This document shows positions 8,166 to 16,424 of a stretch of 64,000 bases of DNA, one piece after another. The DNA lies in assembly GCF_016894445.1 (NCBI RefSeq), contig NZ_CP056775.1, positions 1,056,001-1,120,000 on the forward strand, in the 5' to 3' direction. A program made the translations under genes and the position numbers. This DNA comes from Dyadobacter sandarakinus (GTDB lineage: Bacteria > Bacteroidota > Bacteroidia > Cytophagales > Spirosomataceae). Each line of letters starts with the position of its first letter. Position 1 is the first letter of the stretch. The notes beneath the pieces were generated by a model. It saw nothing but the letters and a program-made list of their open reading frames with translations, did no database searches and was not told the origin of the DNA.

Positions 8166-9590
8166 ATGAATTATCGCTGTGCATCCTTAATACTGGCCCT
8201 TTTTTTTATAGGTAATACGGTCTTTTCCCAGGTCTTAAATCTAAAAGGACAAGGCATTATCAAAATTGAAGGTATAGAATCCGATACATCTATACCTGTC
8301 TCGGTGGAAGTTCTGCATTCATTTCCGGCTTATGGCTCATTTGAGCAGCAGGATACGATATCAACAATGCATCATACGGTGCAGTTTACATGCCCGGTGT
8401 ACACAATCCAGCAGGTATCTGTTACGATTGCAGATAAAAAACTATCTGTGATCCTGGAACCCTCAGATACTGTGTTTGTCAGAATGAAAGGTTCAATTAA
8501 TGACGTTGCCTTTGAAATTGATGGGAAAAATAAAGCGATACAAGACTATTACCTGGCAAAAGCCAAACAATATCCGGTTTCGGTGGGTCAGCAGGTCATG
8601 AATGCAGGAGTAGGCGATCTAAGCCTCGATGCATTTATGCACCTTGCCGATAGTCTTTTTATGTCAGAAAGTGCATTCTTAAACAGCAATTCTCAGGCGC
8701 TTCCGCAATGGTTCTTACGCTACGAAAAAGACGCAATCAGATATTCTGACGCGTACCTGCGGCTGTACATTTATCAGTATCGAAAAGCAGTCAAGCATGC
8801 AGCTGCCAATACCCCGGCTAATTACTTTGATTTCCTGAAAAAGTTGGAGATTCGAAATTTGTCAGCGCTATATAATTATGCTTATTTATTCTTCCTTCGG
8901 GAATATGTGAGCTACAAGTCAGCCGCCAACACACAAAGTAGCGCGCCCGGCAAGAAGAACAATTCTGTTTACAAACAAAATGTAGGTTTATTGGGCCAAC
9001 AAACAGGCGAATTCTTTACATTATTTACGATCAGTGAATCACTGAATGATAACCCCCGGCAGGTCGAAAAAAGCCTGGCAGAAATACCAGTTCCGCATTT
9101 CTATCCTGCGCTTGTCCCGTATTTAAAAGAAAGTGCTTCACAACGGATCGGTGTGCTGCGCTCAGGAAAGCCCAGCCCCAATTTTGTATTGACTGATGAG
9201 CAGGATTCACTGGTTTCCCTGAAAGATTTTAGAGGCCAGATTGTTTACCTCAGCTTTTGGTTTGCCGGTTGCAAAGGTTGCATTCAAGAATTTCCGTTCG
9301 AAAAAGAACTGGTTGCTCAATTCAAGAATGAACCCGTGAAAATTATCAGCATCTGCACGCGAACTACCCGGGAAAAGTGGCTAGAAAAAATCAATCAATT
9401 TGGTTTAAATACGATAAACCTTTATGCAAATGCTACATGGGGAAACACGCTGGAAGAGCAGTTTGCAATTCATGTATATCCTCAGTATGTACTAATAGGA
9501 CGGGACGGATCCGTGATAGAAAATTTCACTGCCCGTCCGAGTAATGGAGCTTCTGAAAAAATAGCGAAAGCACTTTTAAATAATCGTTAA
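8166..9590 (+). CDS. TlpA-like thiol-disulfide oxidoreductase, secreted
   Basis: A 474-residue protein starting at MNYRCASLIL (8166), which gives a signal peptide ending NTVFSQ; an in-frame ATG four codons earlier is possible. The N-terminal 330 residues match the general pattern of Bacteroidota TlpA-like proteins with a DUF4369-type start. The C-terminal thioredoxin fold (about 335-474) carries SFWFAGCKGC (Cys369, Cys372), a CxxC active site, and the cis-Pro region HVYPQYVLIG. It is likely a periplasmic thiol reductase. It stands alone between gene debris and a convergent AraC gene. Confidence 0.8.
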   Translation: MNYRCASLILALFFIGNTVFSQVLNLKGQGIIKIEGIESDTSIPVSVEVLHSFPAYGSFEQQDTISTMHHTVQFTCPVYTIQQVSVTIADKKLSVILEPSDTVFVRMKGSINDVAFEIDGKNKAIQDYYLAKAKQYPVSVGQQVMNAGVGDLSLDAFMHLADSLFMSESAFLNSNSQALPQWFLRYEKDAIRYSDAYLRLYIYQYRKAVKHAAANTPANYFDFLKKLEIRNLSALYNYAYLFFLREYVSYKSAANTQSSAPGKKNNSVYKQNVGLLGQQTGEFFTLFTISESLNDNPRQVEKSLAEIPVPHFYPALVPYLKESASQRIGVLRSGKPSPNFVLTDEQDSLVSLKDFRGQIVYLSFWFAGCKGCIQEFPFEKELVAQFKNEPVKIISICTRTTREKWLEKINQFGLNTINLYANATWGNTLEEQFAIHVYPQYVLIGRDGSVIENFTARPSNGASEKIAKALLNNR

Positions 9591-9628
9591 AAACGAGAGC
9601 ATTTACCTGCATGTTCTCATTGAAAAAA

Positions 9629-9660
9629 ATGATGGTGCCTTTTGTGAAAGACACCATCAT
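9629..9660. terminator. Terminator-like hairpin between convergent genes
   Basis: A 9 bp perfect stem (ATGATGGTG at 9629-9637 with CACCATCAT at 9652-9660) extends inward by four more pairs after one mismatch. It lies between the TlpA-like gene and the convergent AraC gene and may serve both. There is no strong T-run after it, so it is a weaker terminator than others in this window. Confidence 0.5.
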
Positions 9661-9722
9661 GCATTAGCCATTTCTCAATTAGCGAAGAAGCCGGAAAAGG
9701 TGACGAAAAGCCATCATTATCA

Positions 9723-10634
9723 CTAATTAAATGACCGCCTGAATTCCAGCGGCGACACATTCATTTTCCGCTTAAACAGTTTGTTAAAAGACTGTGCATA
9801 CTCGAAGCCCAATTGGTAAGCAATTTCGGCGACGGATAGATTGGTGGTACTCAGGTATTGTTTGGCTTTTTCGATGAGCTTTTCGTGGATGTGCTGCTGC
9901 GCGCTCTGGCCGGTGAGCGAGCGCAGCATGTCGCTCAGGTAATGCGGCGACAAATGCAGCTGGTCGGCCAGGTATTCTACCGTCGGAAGTGCATTCTTTG
10001 ACGGGGCCAGGTCCTGAAAATAGGCATTCAGCACATTTTCCAGTTTAGTCAGCAGGTCGTGGTTTGCGATTTTTCTGGTGATAAACTGCCGCTCGTAAAA
10101 CCGGGTGCTGTAATTCAAAAGCAGATCAATCTGAGAGAGCACAATTTCCTGCGTATGCCGGTCAATGTGAACCAGTTCCTCGGTTATTTTCTGGAAAATG
10201 GCATTGATATTCTCCTCCTCTTTCCCGGACAAATGCAGCGCTTCGGTCAGGGAGTAGGAGAAAAAGCCAAGATTCCTGATTGACGTCGCGAGCGGATGTT
10301 TGTACAAAAAATCGGGATGAAAAAGCAGCGCCTGCCCGCTTCCGAAATCCGGATCCAGGATCGCGTCCTCGGCCGTTTCCAGCGCTTGCACCTGTCCGGC
10401 AGCCACGAAAGTCATCAGACCTTTGTCAAAATCAAAGTACTGCTGACCGTACCGGATTTTGCCGGTAATGCCCTTTTTCAGCGACACGCAGTAAAATTGG
10501 AGTACAAACTGCCGCCAAAGTTCCCGATCCGCAAACCGCATATCCGCCACATTGATCACGCTGATCAGCGGATGCTGCGGCTCGGGGAGCCGGTGCAGGC
10601 GATGAAATTCGGTAATCGAGTGAATCGTTCTCAT
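9723..10634 (-). CDS. AraC-family transcriptional regulator
   Basis: A 303-residue regulator. The N-terminal about 180 residues form a cupin-like sensing domain typical of Bacteroidota AraC proteins (PQHPLISVINVADM near the start, then FDKGLMTFVAAGQ). The C-terminal about 100 residues hold two helix-turn-helix motifs: VEYLADQLHLSPHYLSDML and LSVAEIAYQLGFEYAQSF, followed by the conserved FKRKMNVSPLEFRRS end. It begins 6 bp after the stop of the SDR gene on the same strand, so the pair is one operon, and the regulator probably controls that operon. It is a paralogue of the AraC genes at 11539 and 56436. Confidence 0.92.
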   Translation of the reverse strand: MRTIHSITEFHRLHRLPEPQHPLISVINVADMRFADRELWRQFVLQFYCVSLKKGITGKIRYGQQYFDFDKGLMTFVAAGQVQALETAEDAILDPDFGSGQALLFHPDFLYKHPLATSIRNLGFFSYSLTEALHLSGKEEENINAIFQKITEELVHIDRHTQEIVLSQIDLLLNYSTRFYERQFITRKIANHDLLTKLENVLNAYFQDLAPSKNALPTVEYLADQLHLSPHYLSDMLRSLTGQSAQQHIHEKLIEKAKQYLSTTNLSVAEIAYQLGFEYAQSFNKLFKRKMNVSPLEFRRSFN

Positions 10635-10640
10635 ATGTAA

Positions 10641-11444
10641 TTAACCAAAGAACTGGTCGCGGATTTCCTGTCTGAAAGTTTCGCTTCCGATTTGCAGGCG
10701 CCTGGCATACAATGCATTGGCATCTGCGCCCGCCACATACCGCACCTGGTCTTTACCGTCGGTGGCGGCCTCGAAAACGATGGCGGCGATCTGATCCGGT
10801 GTGGAGGCTGCCTCCATCATATTGTCAATATTAGCGAACAATTTATTTTCCAGTTCAATGTACGCAGGATGCGAGGCCTTATCCAGCGACCGGCCCAGAA
10901 ATTCCGTCGTAAACCCCCCCGGCGCGATGGTCTTAATACCAATATGATGTGGCCCGAGTTCAAACGACATACTTTCCGCCCAGCCTTCGACGCCGAATTT
11001 GGTAGCATGGTAAATCGAATGCAGCGGAAAACCGAAAAGCCCGCCCATCGACGTGGTATTGATGAACAGCCCGCCTTTATTTTCCCTGAAATGCGGGATA
11101 AAGGCCTGTGTCACGCGGATGACACCCAGCAGATTGGTATTGATTTCTTTCAAAATCTGCTCGTCCGTCAATGCTTCCAGTGCGCCCATCAAGCCATAAC
11201 CTGCATTATTGAACACAACATCGATCTTCCGGAGTGCCGTAGCTTCTGCCACCGTGGATTGTATCTGCTGAGGATCAGTCACATCCAGCGGAAGGAGGGT
11301 CACATTTTTGAGTGCCGATAATTCCGTTTCTCTGTCCGGGTTCCGCATTGTTGCGATCACATGCCAGCCTTCACTCTGAAATAATTTTGCGGTTGCTTTT
11401 CCAAGTCCGGAAGAGGCTCCGGTGATAAAAATGGTCTTTTGCAT
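10641..11444 (-). CDS. Short-chain dehydrogenase/reductase (classical SDR)
   Basis: This 267-residue NAD(P)-dependent oxidoreductase has the Rossmann motif TGASSGLG (8-15), NNAG (79-82), catalytic Ser at about 132 and the YHATK active site (Tyr145, Lys149). An Arg at 34 in ATMRNP after strand 2 suggests NADP preference (inference). It is encoded directly before an AraC regulator. Its closest match in this window is the SDR at 55575, with the catalytic residues at identical positions and the same SDR-then-AraC order. The substrate is unknown; such SDRs often act on small aldehydes, ketones or lipophilic alcohols. Confidence 0.9.
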   Translation of the reverse strand: MQKTIFITGASSGLGKATAKLFQSEGWHVIATMRNPDRETELSALKNVTLLPLDVTDPQQIQSTVAEATALRKIDVVFNNAGYGLMGALEALTDEQILKEINTNLLGVIRVTQAFIPHFRENKGGLFINTTSMGGLFGFPLHSIYHATKFGVEGWAESMSFELGPHHIGIKTIAPGGFTTEFLGRSLDKASHPAYIELENKLFANIDNMMEAASTPDQIAAIVFEAATDGKDQVRYVAGADANALYARRLQIGSETFRQEIRDQFFG

Positions 11445-11538
11445 TGTATCTGATTTCTTTAGTCCGATGCAAAAGTCGGGGTGCAGCAGCGGGAAAATGT
11501 TTCCAAATCGTTTGAAGATGTGTCCAAAATGCAGATGC

Positions 11539-12438
11539 TCAGTTGAAAGATTGCCTGAAATCCAGGGGGCTCTGTCTTGTCTTCATTTTAAACAGCTTGC
11601 TAAACGATTGCGGATGTTCGAATGCCAACGCATACGCAATTTCACTGACCGACAACTCCGAAGTGGATAGCTTTTCCTTCGCTTTTTCGATTAGCTTTTC
11701 ATGAATGTGTTGCTGGGTAGTTTGTCCGGTCAGTTGTTTTAGTAAACTGCCCAGGTATTTAGGTGAAATATTCAGTGAATCGGCAACAAACCTGACCGTA
11801 GGCAACCCTTTTTCAATTAAATCTGCTTCCTTGAAATACGTTGAAAGTACCACTTCCATACGTTCCAGGATCTTACTGTTTGTGATTTTTCTGGTAATAA
11901 ATTGTCGCTCGTAAAAACGCTGTGCATAGGTAAACATTAATTCCAGCTGGGCGATAATCACATCCTGACTAAACTTATCGATATTCGATTTATATTCTCT
12001 TTGAATGTTTTCGATAATGCTATTGATCAGAATTTCTTCATCGCCGGAAAGGAATAGTGCTTCATTATTGGAATAGCTGAAATAATCGTATTGTTTGATT
12101 TTTCTAGCAAGAGAAGTATTCCATAAAAAATCAGGATGAATAAAAAGCATCCAGCCTTCCAGCCGGGAAGGTACGCCGCCGCCTTCGCCCCGCAGAATTT
12201 GTCCGGGCGACATAAACGCCATTAATCCTTCGTCAAAGTCATACTTTTGCTGGCCGTAGATCAGCTTGTCACAGCCTCGTTTCAGGGAAATTACATACAA
12301 ATCGAACACAACTGCATTGATATCGGGATGATTTTTAAGTCCGGATAAGTTGACCAGACCAATAAGCGGATGGTGGGGTTTGGGAAGGTCCATTAACCGG
12401 TGTATCTCAGTGATAGATTGTATTTTATATGGCTTCAT
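11539..12438 (-). CDS. AraC-family transcriptional regulator
   Basis: A 299-residue paralogue of the regulators at 9723 and 56436, with the same layout: PHHPLIGLVNLSGL sensing domain start, FDEGLMAFMSPGQ, then helix-turn-helix motifs VRFVADSLNISPKYLGSLL and LSVSEIAYALAFEHPQSF and the end MKTRQSPLDFRQS. It follows the broken DoxX-like gene by 13 bp on the same strand, and an SDR gene lies upstream of that. It likely regulates that small group. Confidence 0.9.
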   Translation of the reverse strand: MKPYKIQSITEIHRLMDLPKPHHPLIGLVNLSGLKNHPDINAVVFDLYVISLKRGCDKLIYGQQKYDFDEGLMAFMSPGQILRGEGGGVPSRLEGWMLFIHPDFLWNTSLARKIKQYDYFSYSNNEALFLSGDEEILINSIIENIQREYKSNIDKFSQDVIIAQLELMFTYAQRFYERQFITRKITNSKILERMEVVLSTYFKEADLIEKGLPTVRFVADSLNISPKYLGSLLKQLTGQTTQQHIHEKLIEKAKEKLSTSELSVSEIAYALAFEHPQSFSKLFKMKTRQSPLDFRQSFN

Positions 12439-12451
12439 GACGGTCAGTTTG

Positions 12452-12805
12452 TCAATTTTTGAAAGGATATTTCAGCCAGATCATCACCAGTGGCATTGCC
12501 AGGAACGGGATTTCCATAAGTGCCATTTTATAGTTTCCGGCTCGCAGCGAAAATGCCATAATAAGAAGTATAATCATAGCATTCAGCAAATTACCGAGGA
12601 AAAAAGTGCGGGGTATTATTAATAATATACCTACTATGATTGTCAATGCAGCGACAAATGGAATCGCGGGCTGACTGAAGCCCAGGTCATTCATCATTTT
12701 GATGGATGCAGGATTGTCTTTGTAATTGAAAGTATCCTAGCCCTGTTTAAAATTAAGCGCCACTGAGATGAGCAGCAAGGCGAGTGAAATGATATTCTTG
12801 ATCAT
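12452..12805 (-). pseudogene. DoxX-like four-TM membrane protein with an in-frame amber codon
   Basis: From ATG at 12805 the frame reads MIKNIISLALLLISVALNFK-QG, then TAG at 12739-12737, then continues without any shift through DTFNYKDNPASIKM and four TM segments to the stop at 12452 (117 codons in all). The position of the TAG is best explained as a TGG (Trp) codon changed by one base. The rest of the frame shows no decay, so the lesion is recent, a base-call error, or a read-through site. Restarting at MMNDLGFSQP (12697) would give an 81-residue remnant without the first helix. It sits between an SDR and an AraC gene on the same strand. The DoxX-like label rests on size and helix layout only. 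Confidence 0.7.
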
Positions 12806-12861
12806 AAAAATTAAGGTTTAATGGATCGGGCAAATGTTATGTTGGCCGCAGGTTTACCTTT

Positions 12862-13650
12862 TTAATTTATCAATTGTTTCTTGGCCTCCTTAAATCTTTT
12901 GAATTCCCGGTGTCCGAAATTGATCAGCAGACCAGGAACCAGTCTCGCGGCAAATTGAATCACGCCGATCATCGCAGGTCTGAGCTCCGGTTTGTCCTTC
13001 CTGAGTCCACTGATGACCACTTCCACCATCTTGTCCGCATTCATCATCATGGCCGGGTTTGGCTTGATAACCCAGTCGTTCTGCAGGTTGGTATTGACGC
13101 CCGGTGGTATCAGCTCGAAAACCTTCACATTCGTATCTTCCAGTTGCAGCCGCAGGGCCTGGGTGTAAGCTCTGACGCCCGCTTTGGTGGCGCTGTAAAC
13201 CGGGGCGGAGGAGTAGGGCATGAATGCAATGCCCGAGGACACATTGACGATCGCAGCCGACGGCCTCGTCAGCAAATGCGGTAAAAACTGATGCACCATC
13301 TGAACAGTTCCGGTAAGATTGGTCGCGATTTCGCTATTTATATCGATGAGGTCCGGGGACGCATCCTGCAAATCGATGAGCCGCATCAGGCCTGCATTAT
13401 TGATAAGGATGTTGAGCTGCGGAAATCGGGCAATCACATCGTTATAAAGCTGCGCAATATCCTGGGGATCACTCACATCGCTTTGAAAAATGTGAACTCC
13501 CGGAAATTTCATCTTCGTTTCCTCCAGGGCATTGAGGCTGCGGCCGGTCACGATGATGTTAGCGCCTTGTTCGGTCAGCTGTTTGACAAGCTCCAACCCG
13601 ATTCCGCTGGTGCCGCCTGTAATTAAGATTGTGCTATTTTTCAGGTCCAT
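12862..13650 (-). CDS. Short-chain dehydrogenase/reductase (DltE-like SDR)
   Basis: A 262-residue SDR with TGGTSGIG (11-18), NNAG (84-87), VNVSSG (Ser138/139) and the active site VYSATK (Tyr152, Lys156). The PPGVNT segment after the active site and the basic tail FKRFKEAKKQ fit the DltE-like branch of classical SDRs. It heads the minus-strand run that continues through the broken DoxX-like gene and the AraC gene. It is only distantly related to the other two SDRs here. Confidence 0.88.
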   Translation of the reverse strand: MDLKNSTILITGGTSGIGLELVKQLTEQGANIIVTGRSLNALEETKMKFPGVHIFQSDVSDPQDIAQLYNDVIARFPQLNILINNAGLMRLIDLQDASPDLIDINSEIATNLTGTVQMVHQFLPHLLTRPSAAIVNVSSGIAFMPYSSAPVYSATKAGVRAYTQALRLQLEDTNVKVFELIPPGVNTNLQNDWVIKPNPAMMMNADKMVEVVISGLRKDKPELRPAMIGVIQFAARLVPGLLINFGHREFKRFKEAKKQLIN

Positions 13651-14070
13651 TTTTTTCTTGTTTTGTTAGCACAAAGTTCAGCAGACATAACAAGACGGAC
13701 TTAGCCGTAAGTCCCGATTCCGTAGCCAAAAGGGAAGGTGCGGGTGGGCCTCACGCTGAAAGTTAAGGAACATAGTAGCGGGTGGGCGAGCAGCAGCAAA
13801 TTTGTTACCCGTTATTTGCAAGCTTCACGCGATTAGCTATCGTTCTGTTTACTTATCACCTCAAGATTCCGGAACTCAATGCGTTGCCGGGGTTTCACAA
13901 AGGACAACGATCCATTGGTATGTACAAGAGTAATAAGATCAATGGCATTAATGAAGATTAGGAACTGAATAGGTATTAATAATATTTATTGCTTCCTTAA
14001 AGAAATCTTTACTCTGATATTTTCGTGTTCGGTGTATAAGAATATTGATTGACTAAAATCAGGTAATACT
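13651..14070. other. Intergenic region between divergent genes, no gene seen
   Basis: This gap separates the divergent SDR and OmpA-like genes and must hold promoters for both. A frame without stops and without a start codon ends at about 13960 (…FHKGQRSIGMYKSN), but I could not assign it. AT content rises sharply after 13920. No hairpin or RNA gene was recognised. Confidence 0.4.
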
Positions 14071-15054
14071 ATGCTTGCAGCACTATTTGTTTCGCTCCTT
14101 TCACTTGCCTCAGATTCAATCCGGATCACGGGAAATTGTTATAATGTGGCTGACCAAACCAGGTTAAGTTGCAGTACCACATTGGTTTATGGCTCAACTT
14201 CACAGGTGATCAGTGCAGACAGGTCGGGAAATTTTGCTTTTACAATCCCGGATTCCACCCACCATCTGACTTTCCAGTCGGCCGGCTTTGAAGAGAGGAT
14301 AATTAGCGTAAATCAAGTTGGAAGTAACCGTGGAAATGCCACGTTTGCAATCAAAGTGCCGATGCTCAAAAATGGCATGGATCCGGCAATTAAGGAAGAC
14401 GAAACCATGTTTCCCAAAAGCCAGCTTTTCATCAAGGTAGACGCACCTGATAGTCTGAGCATGCATATGGTCTTGACGGATCATTCCAAGCGCAAAATTC
14501 AGGAGAACAGGCCAATCATCAGTTCACCGCAAAACAGAATTCTAACAATTAACTATATCCTGCCCGGACCTTATTCTCTTTCGGTAGGTTTATTCGATTT
14601 AAATGAGAAAAACAGGGTTAATATCACCTCACAGGAATCAGTGGTTTTAAATGAAGGATTCAATTTTCTTTATGTTAAATATTCGAATGCGAAGAAATCA
14701 CCTGATGTCGTTTTACTAACGCCCAGAACGCTGTATTTTGATCAGAGTAGCTATAATCTCAGAAAGGACAGCAAGCTTGTATTAGATTCAGTTTGTGCAG
14801 TTTTGGTTCGGCGGCATAGTTTAATTGCATTGGTGAAAGGCCACACGGATAATGTCGGCAAAGCGAATTTGAATCTTATTCTTTCCGAATACCGTGCGCG
14901 TGTGGTGCAGACTTACATGAACCAACACGGCGTGCATCCCGGACAAACCAAAATCAGCTGGAAAGGTTCTGGTGATCCGGTTGCTGCAAATGATACAGAA
15001 GAAAATAAAAGCAGAAATCGCAGGGTGGAAATCCAACTGGTACAAAAGCAGTAA
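14071..15054 (+). CDS. OmpA-family C-terminal domain protein, exported
   Basis: A 327-residue protein with a short signal peptide (MLAALFVSLLSLAS). Residues 20-100 look like a carboxypeptidase-regulatory-type beta-sandwich (SADRSGNFAFTIPDSTHHLTFQSAGFEE, written here in part). The C-terminal 110 residues are an OmpA/MotB peptidoglycan-binding fold: LYFDQSSYNLRKDS, KGHTDNVGKANLN, and SRNRRVEIQLV. It probably anchors an envelope structure to peptidoglycan. The SdpI-family gene starts 42 bp downstream on the same strand. Confidence 0.85.
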   Translation: MLAALFVSLLSLASDSIRITGNCYNVADQTRLSCSTTLVYGSTSQVISADRSGNFAFTIPDSTHHLTFQSAGFEERIISVNQVGSNRGNATFAIKVPMLKNGMDPAIKEDETMFPKSQLFIKVDAPDSLSMHMVLTDHSKRKIQENRPIISSPQNRILTINYILPGPYSLSVGLFDLNEKNRVNITSQESVVLNEGFNFLYVKYSNAKKSPDVVLLTPRTLYFDQSSYNLRKDSKLVLDSVCAVLVRRHSLIALVKGHTDNVGKANLNLILSEYRARVVQTYMNQHGVHPGQTKISWKGSGDPVAANDTEENKSRNRRVEIQLVQKQ

Positions 15055-15096
15055 AGTTTCTTTACCATCGACAAATCATTAACGTTTGACTTCAAT

Positions 15097-15450
15097 ATGG
15101 ATATTATATTGTTAGGTCATGCAGGATTTATGCTTTGCAGCTTTGTCGTGGCTATGGCTGTGCGGTTTTTTAAACCGGGTAAGATTAATCCATTGCTGGG
15201 ATATCGCACACCTTTGGCGATGAAAAGTGAAGAAGCATGGAGGGAAGCAAACCGTTATAGTACCAGAATTCAGGTTTGGTTATCCCTCAGTTTTTGCATG
15301 CTCGCTGCCGCTTCTTATTTATTGATTGGCGGCATCACTTCATTTTATCTGTGCAGTTTCTTACTTGCTGTTACCTCTATTTCAGTCATCCCGATCACCG
15401 AGTATCATCTTCGGCAAGAATTCGATTCAAATGGTAAGCGCCTAAGCTAA
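15097..15450 (+). CDS. SdpI/YhfL-family membrane protein
   Basis: A 117-residue protein with three TM helices. It carries the family signature KINPLLGYRTPLAMKSEEAW followed by AN..S, the loop that typifies SdpI-type immunity and envelope proteins (PF13630). In Bacillus, SdpI gives immunity to the SdpC toxin and controls its own repressor; most homologues have no known role. No SdpC-like toxin is seen nearby. The next frame downstream is a broken two-TM protein, which may have been its partner. Confidence 0.8.
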   Translation: MDIILLGHAGFMLCSFVVAMAVRFFKPGKINPLLGYRTPLAMKSEEAWREANRYSTRIQVWLSLSFCMLAAASYLLIGGITSFYLCSFLLAVTSISVIPITEYHLRQEFDSNGKRLS

Positions 15451-15486
15451 ATTTTGGCTTTGTATCAATTATAATGAAATAGCATC

Positions 15487-15715
15487 ATGGACTGGCTCTT
15501 ATTCTCAATCGGCATATTGATCATCGGGTTTGGAAGTTATATATGGAAAAATATCCGCTTGTTAAACAATATCCCTGGCGGGGCACGTATCTTTTGATAA
15601 AGACGAGGCGGCTCGTCTCGGCGGCAGCTATCTGATTTTAATTGGAATCTGTTTCGTATTATTCGGATATGTGGTCGCCAATCTTTCAAACCGGGTGATG
15701 ATCATCCTATTGTGA
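15487..15715 (+). pseudogene. Frameshifted small two-TM membrane protein
   Basis: From ATG at 15487 the frame gives a TM helix (MDWLLFSIGILIIGFGSYIW) then NIRLLNNIPGG, and stops at 15595. In the +1 frame the same protein goes on: HVSFDKDEAARLGGSYLI, then a second TM helix (LIGICFVLFGYVV) to the TGA at 15713. Removing one G from the GGGG run at 15580-15583 restores a 75-residue protein with two helices joined by a charged loop. This is a one-base insertion or a sequencing error in a homopolymer. It lies 36 bp after the SdpI-family gene. Confidence 0.55.
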
Positions 15716-15867
15716 ATGGCTCAAAGTTACCTGGTTCTGCAACACTCACGCGCGTTTCCTGCAACTGTTCCGGACCACGGTTACACCAGGCTGTTAAAAA
15801 CTTGTGATCGTACTTTCAGGCTTGGGCATTATCTTGCGGCAATTCACCAGTTTAAATAACCTGCATC

Positions 15868-16359
15868 ATGAAAGCAAAGAGCATCCGGTTTTTCTCACCC
15901 CAGGAAAATCAGGCACAACAAGAATCACCCGCTAAAACGAAGTCACTCCCAACCGGCCGCATTTCACCTGCAGGAAAGGTACTATTTCCAGCAGCCACCT
16001 TGGAGGAGCTGGGCATTGAAGCAGAGAATGCATGGTTCCAGGTGGGCACCGACCAGGGTAAACGCAAAATCAAGAACCTGTACCTGGTTCCCAATGACCA
16101 GCAGCAGGGATTTCAGCTCGTCCGTACGGGCAGGGCTTATTCGCTTCCATTGGAGCTGATCCTTTCCAAAGGCGGCATTGATTATAAGAAGCAGAGCTAC
16201 GTTTTTGAAGCTTCCATCTTTGACCATGACGGTACCCCTGCATACCAGCTCGCCCTGGCAACGGAAACACCGGTAGAAAAGCAGCCTTATACAGGTAAGC
16301 CGCGTGGAAGAAAGCCCAAAAACCAGCAATCAGCCGTGGATAAACAAGCAGGGGAGTAG
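15868..16359 (+). CDS. Small protein with AbrB-like N-terminal motif and AT-hook-like tail
   Basis: This 163-residue protein is not recognised as a named family. Residues 28-52 (TGRISPAGKVLFPAATLEEL then GI) resemble the swapped-hairpin AbrB/SpoVT DNA-binding fold, where a G-x-hydrophobic strand is followed by P-x-x-hydrophobic-x-x-LGI. The middle is beta-rich (KNLYLVPNDQQQGFQLV). The tail has GKPRGRKPKNQ (about 143-153), an AT-hook-like basic motif. Together these suggest a DNA-binding regulator (inference). It lies 65 bp upstream of a DUF3800-like gene on the same strand, and the two probably form one unit. Confidence 0.55.
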   Translation: MKAKSIRFFSPQENQAQQESPAKTKSLPTGRISPAGKVLFPAATLEELGIEAENAWFQVGTDQGKRKIKNLYLVPNDQQQGFQLVRTGRAYSLPLELILSKGGIDYKKQSYVFEASIFDHDGTPAYQLALATETPVEKQPYTGKPRGRKPKNQQSAVDKQAGE

Positions 16360-16424
16360 AGCGCGGGCACCTTCGGTTTTTGACATCAACTAAACAAACT
16401 ACTGACTAGCTGAACCTGATAAAT

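Noticed and set aside
13800-13960. Open stretch before the OmpA-like gene ending in FHKGQRSIGMYKSN
   Set aside because: No start codon, no recognisable family, and it is short enough to be chance.
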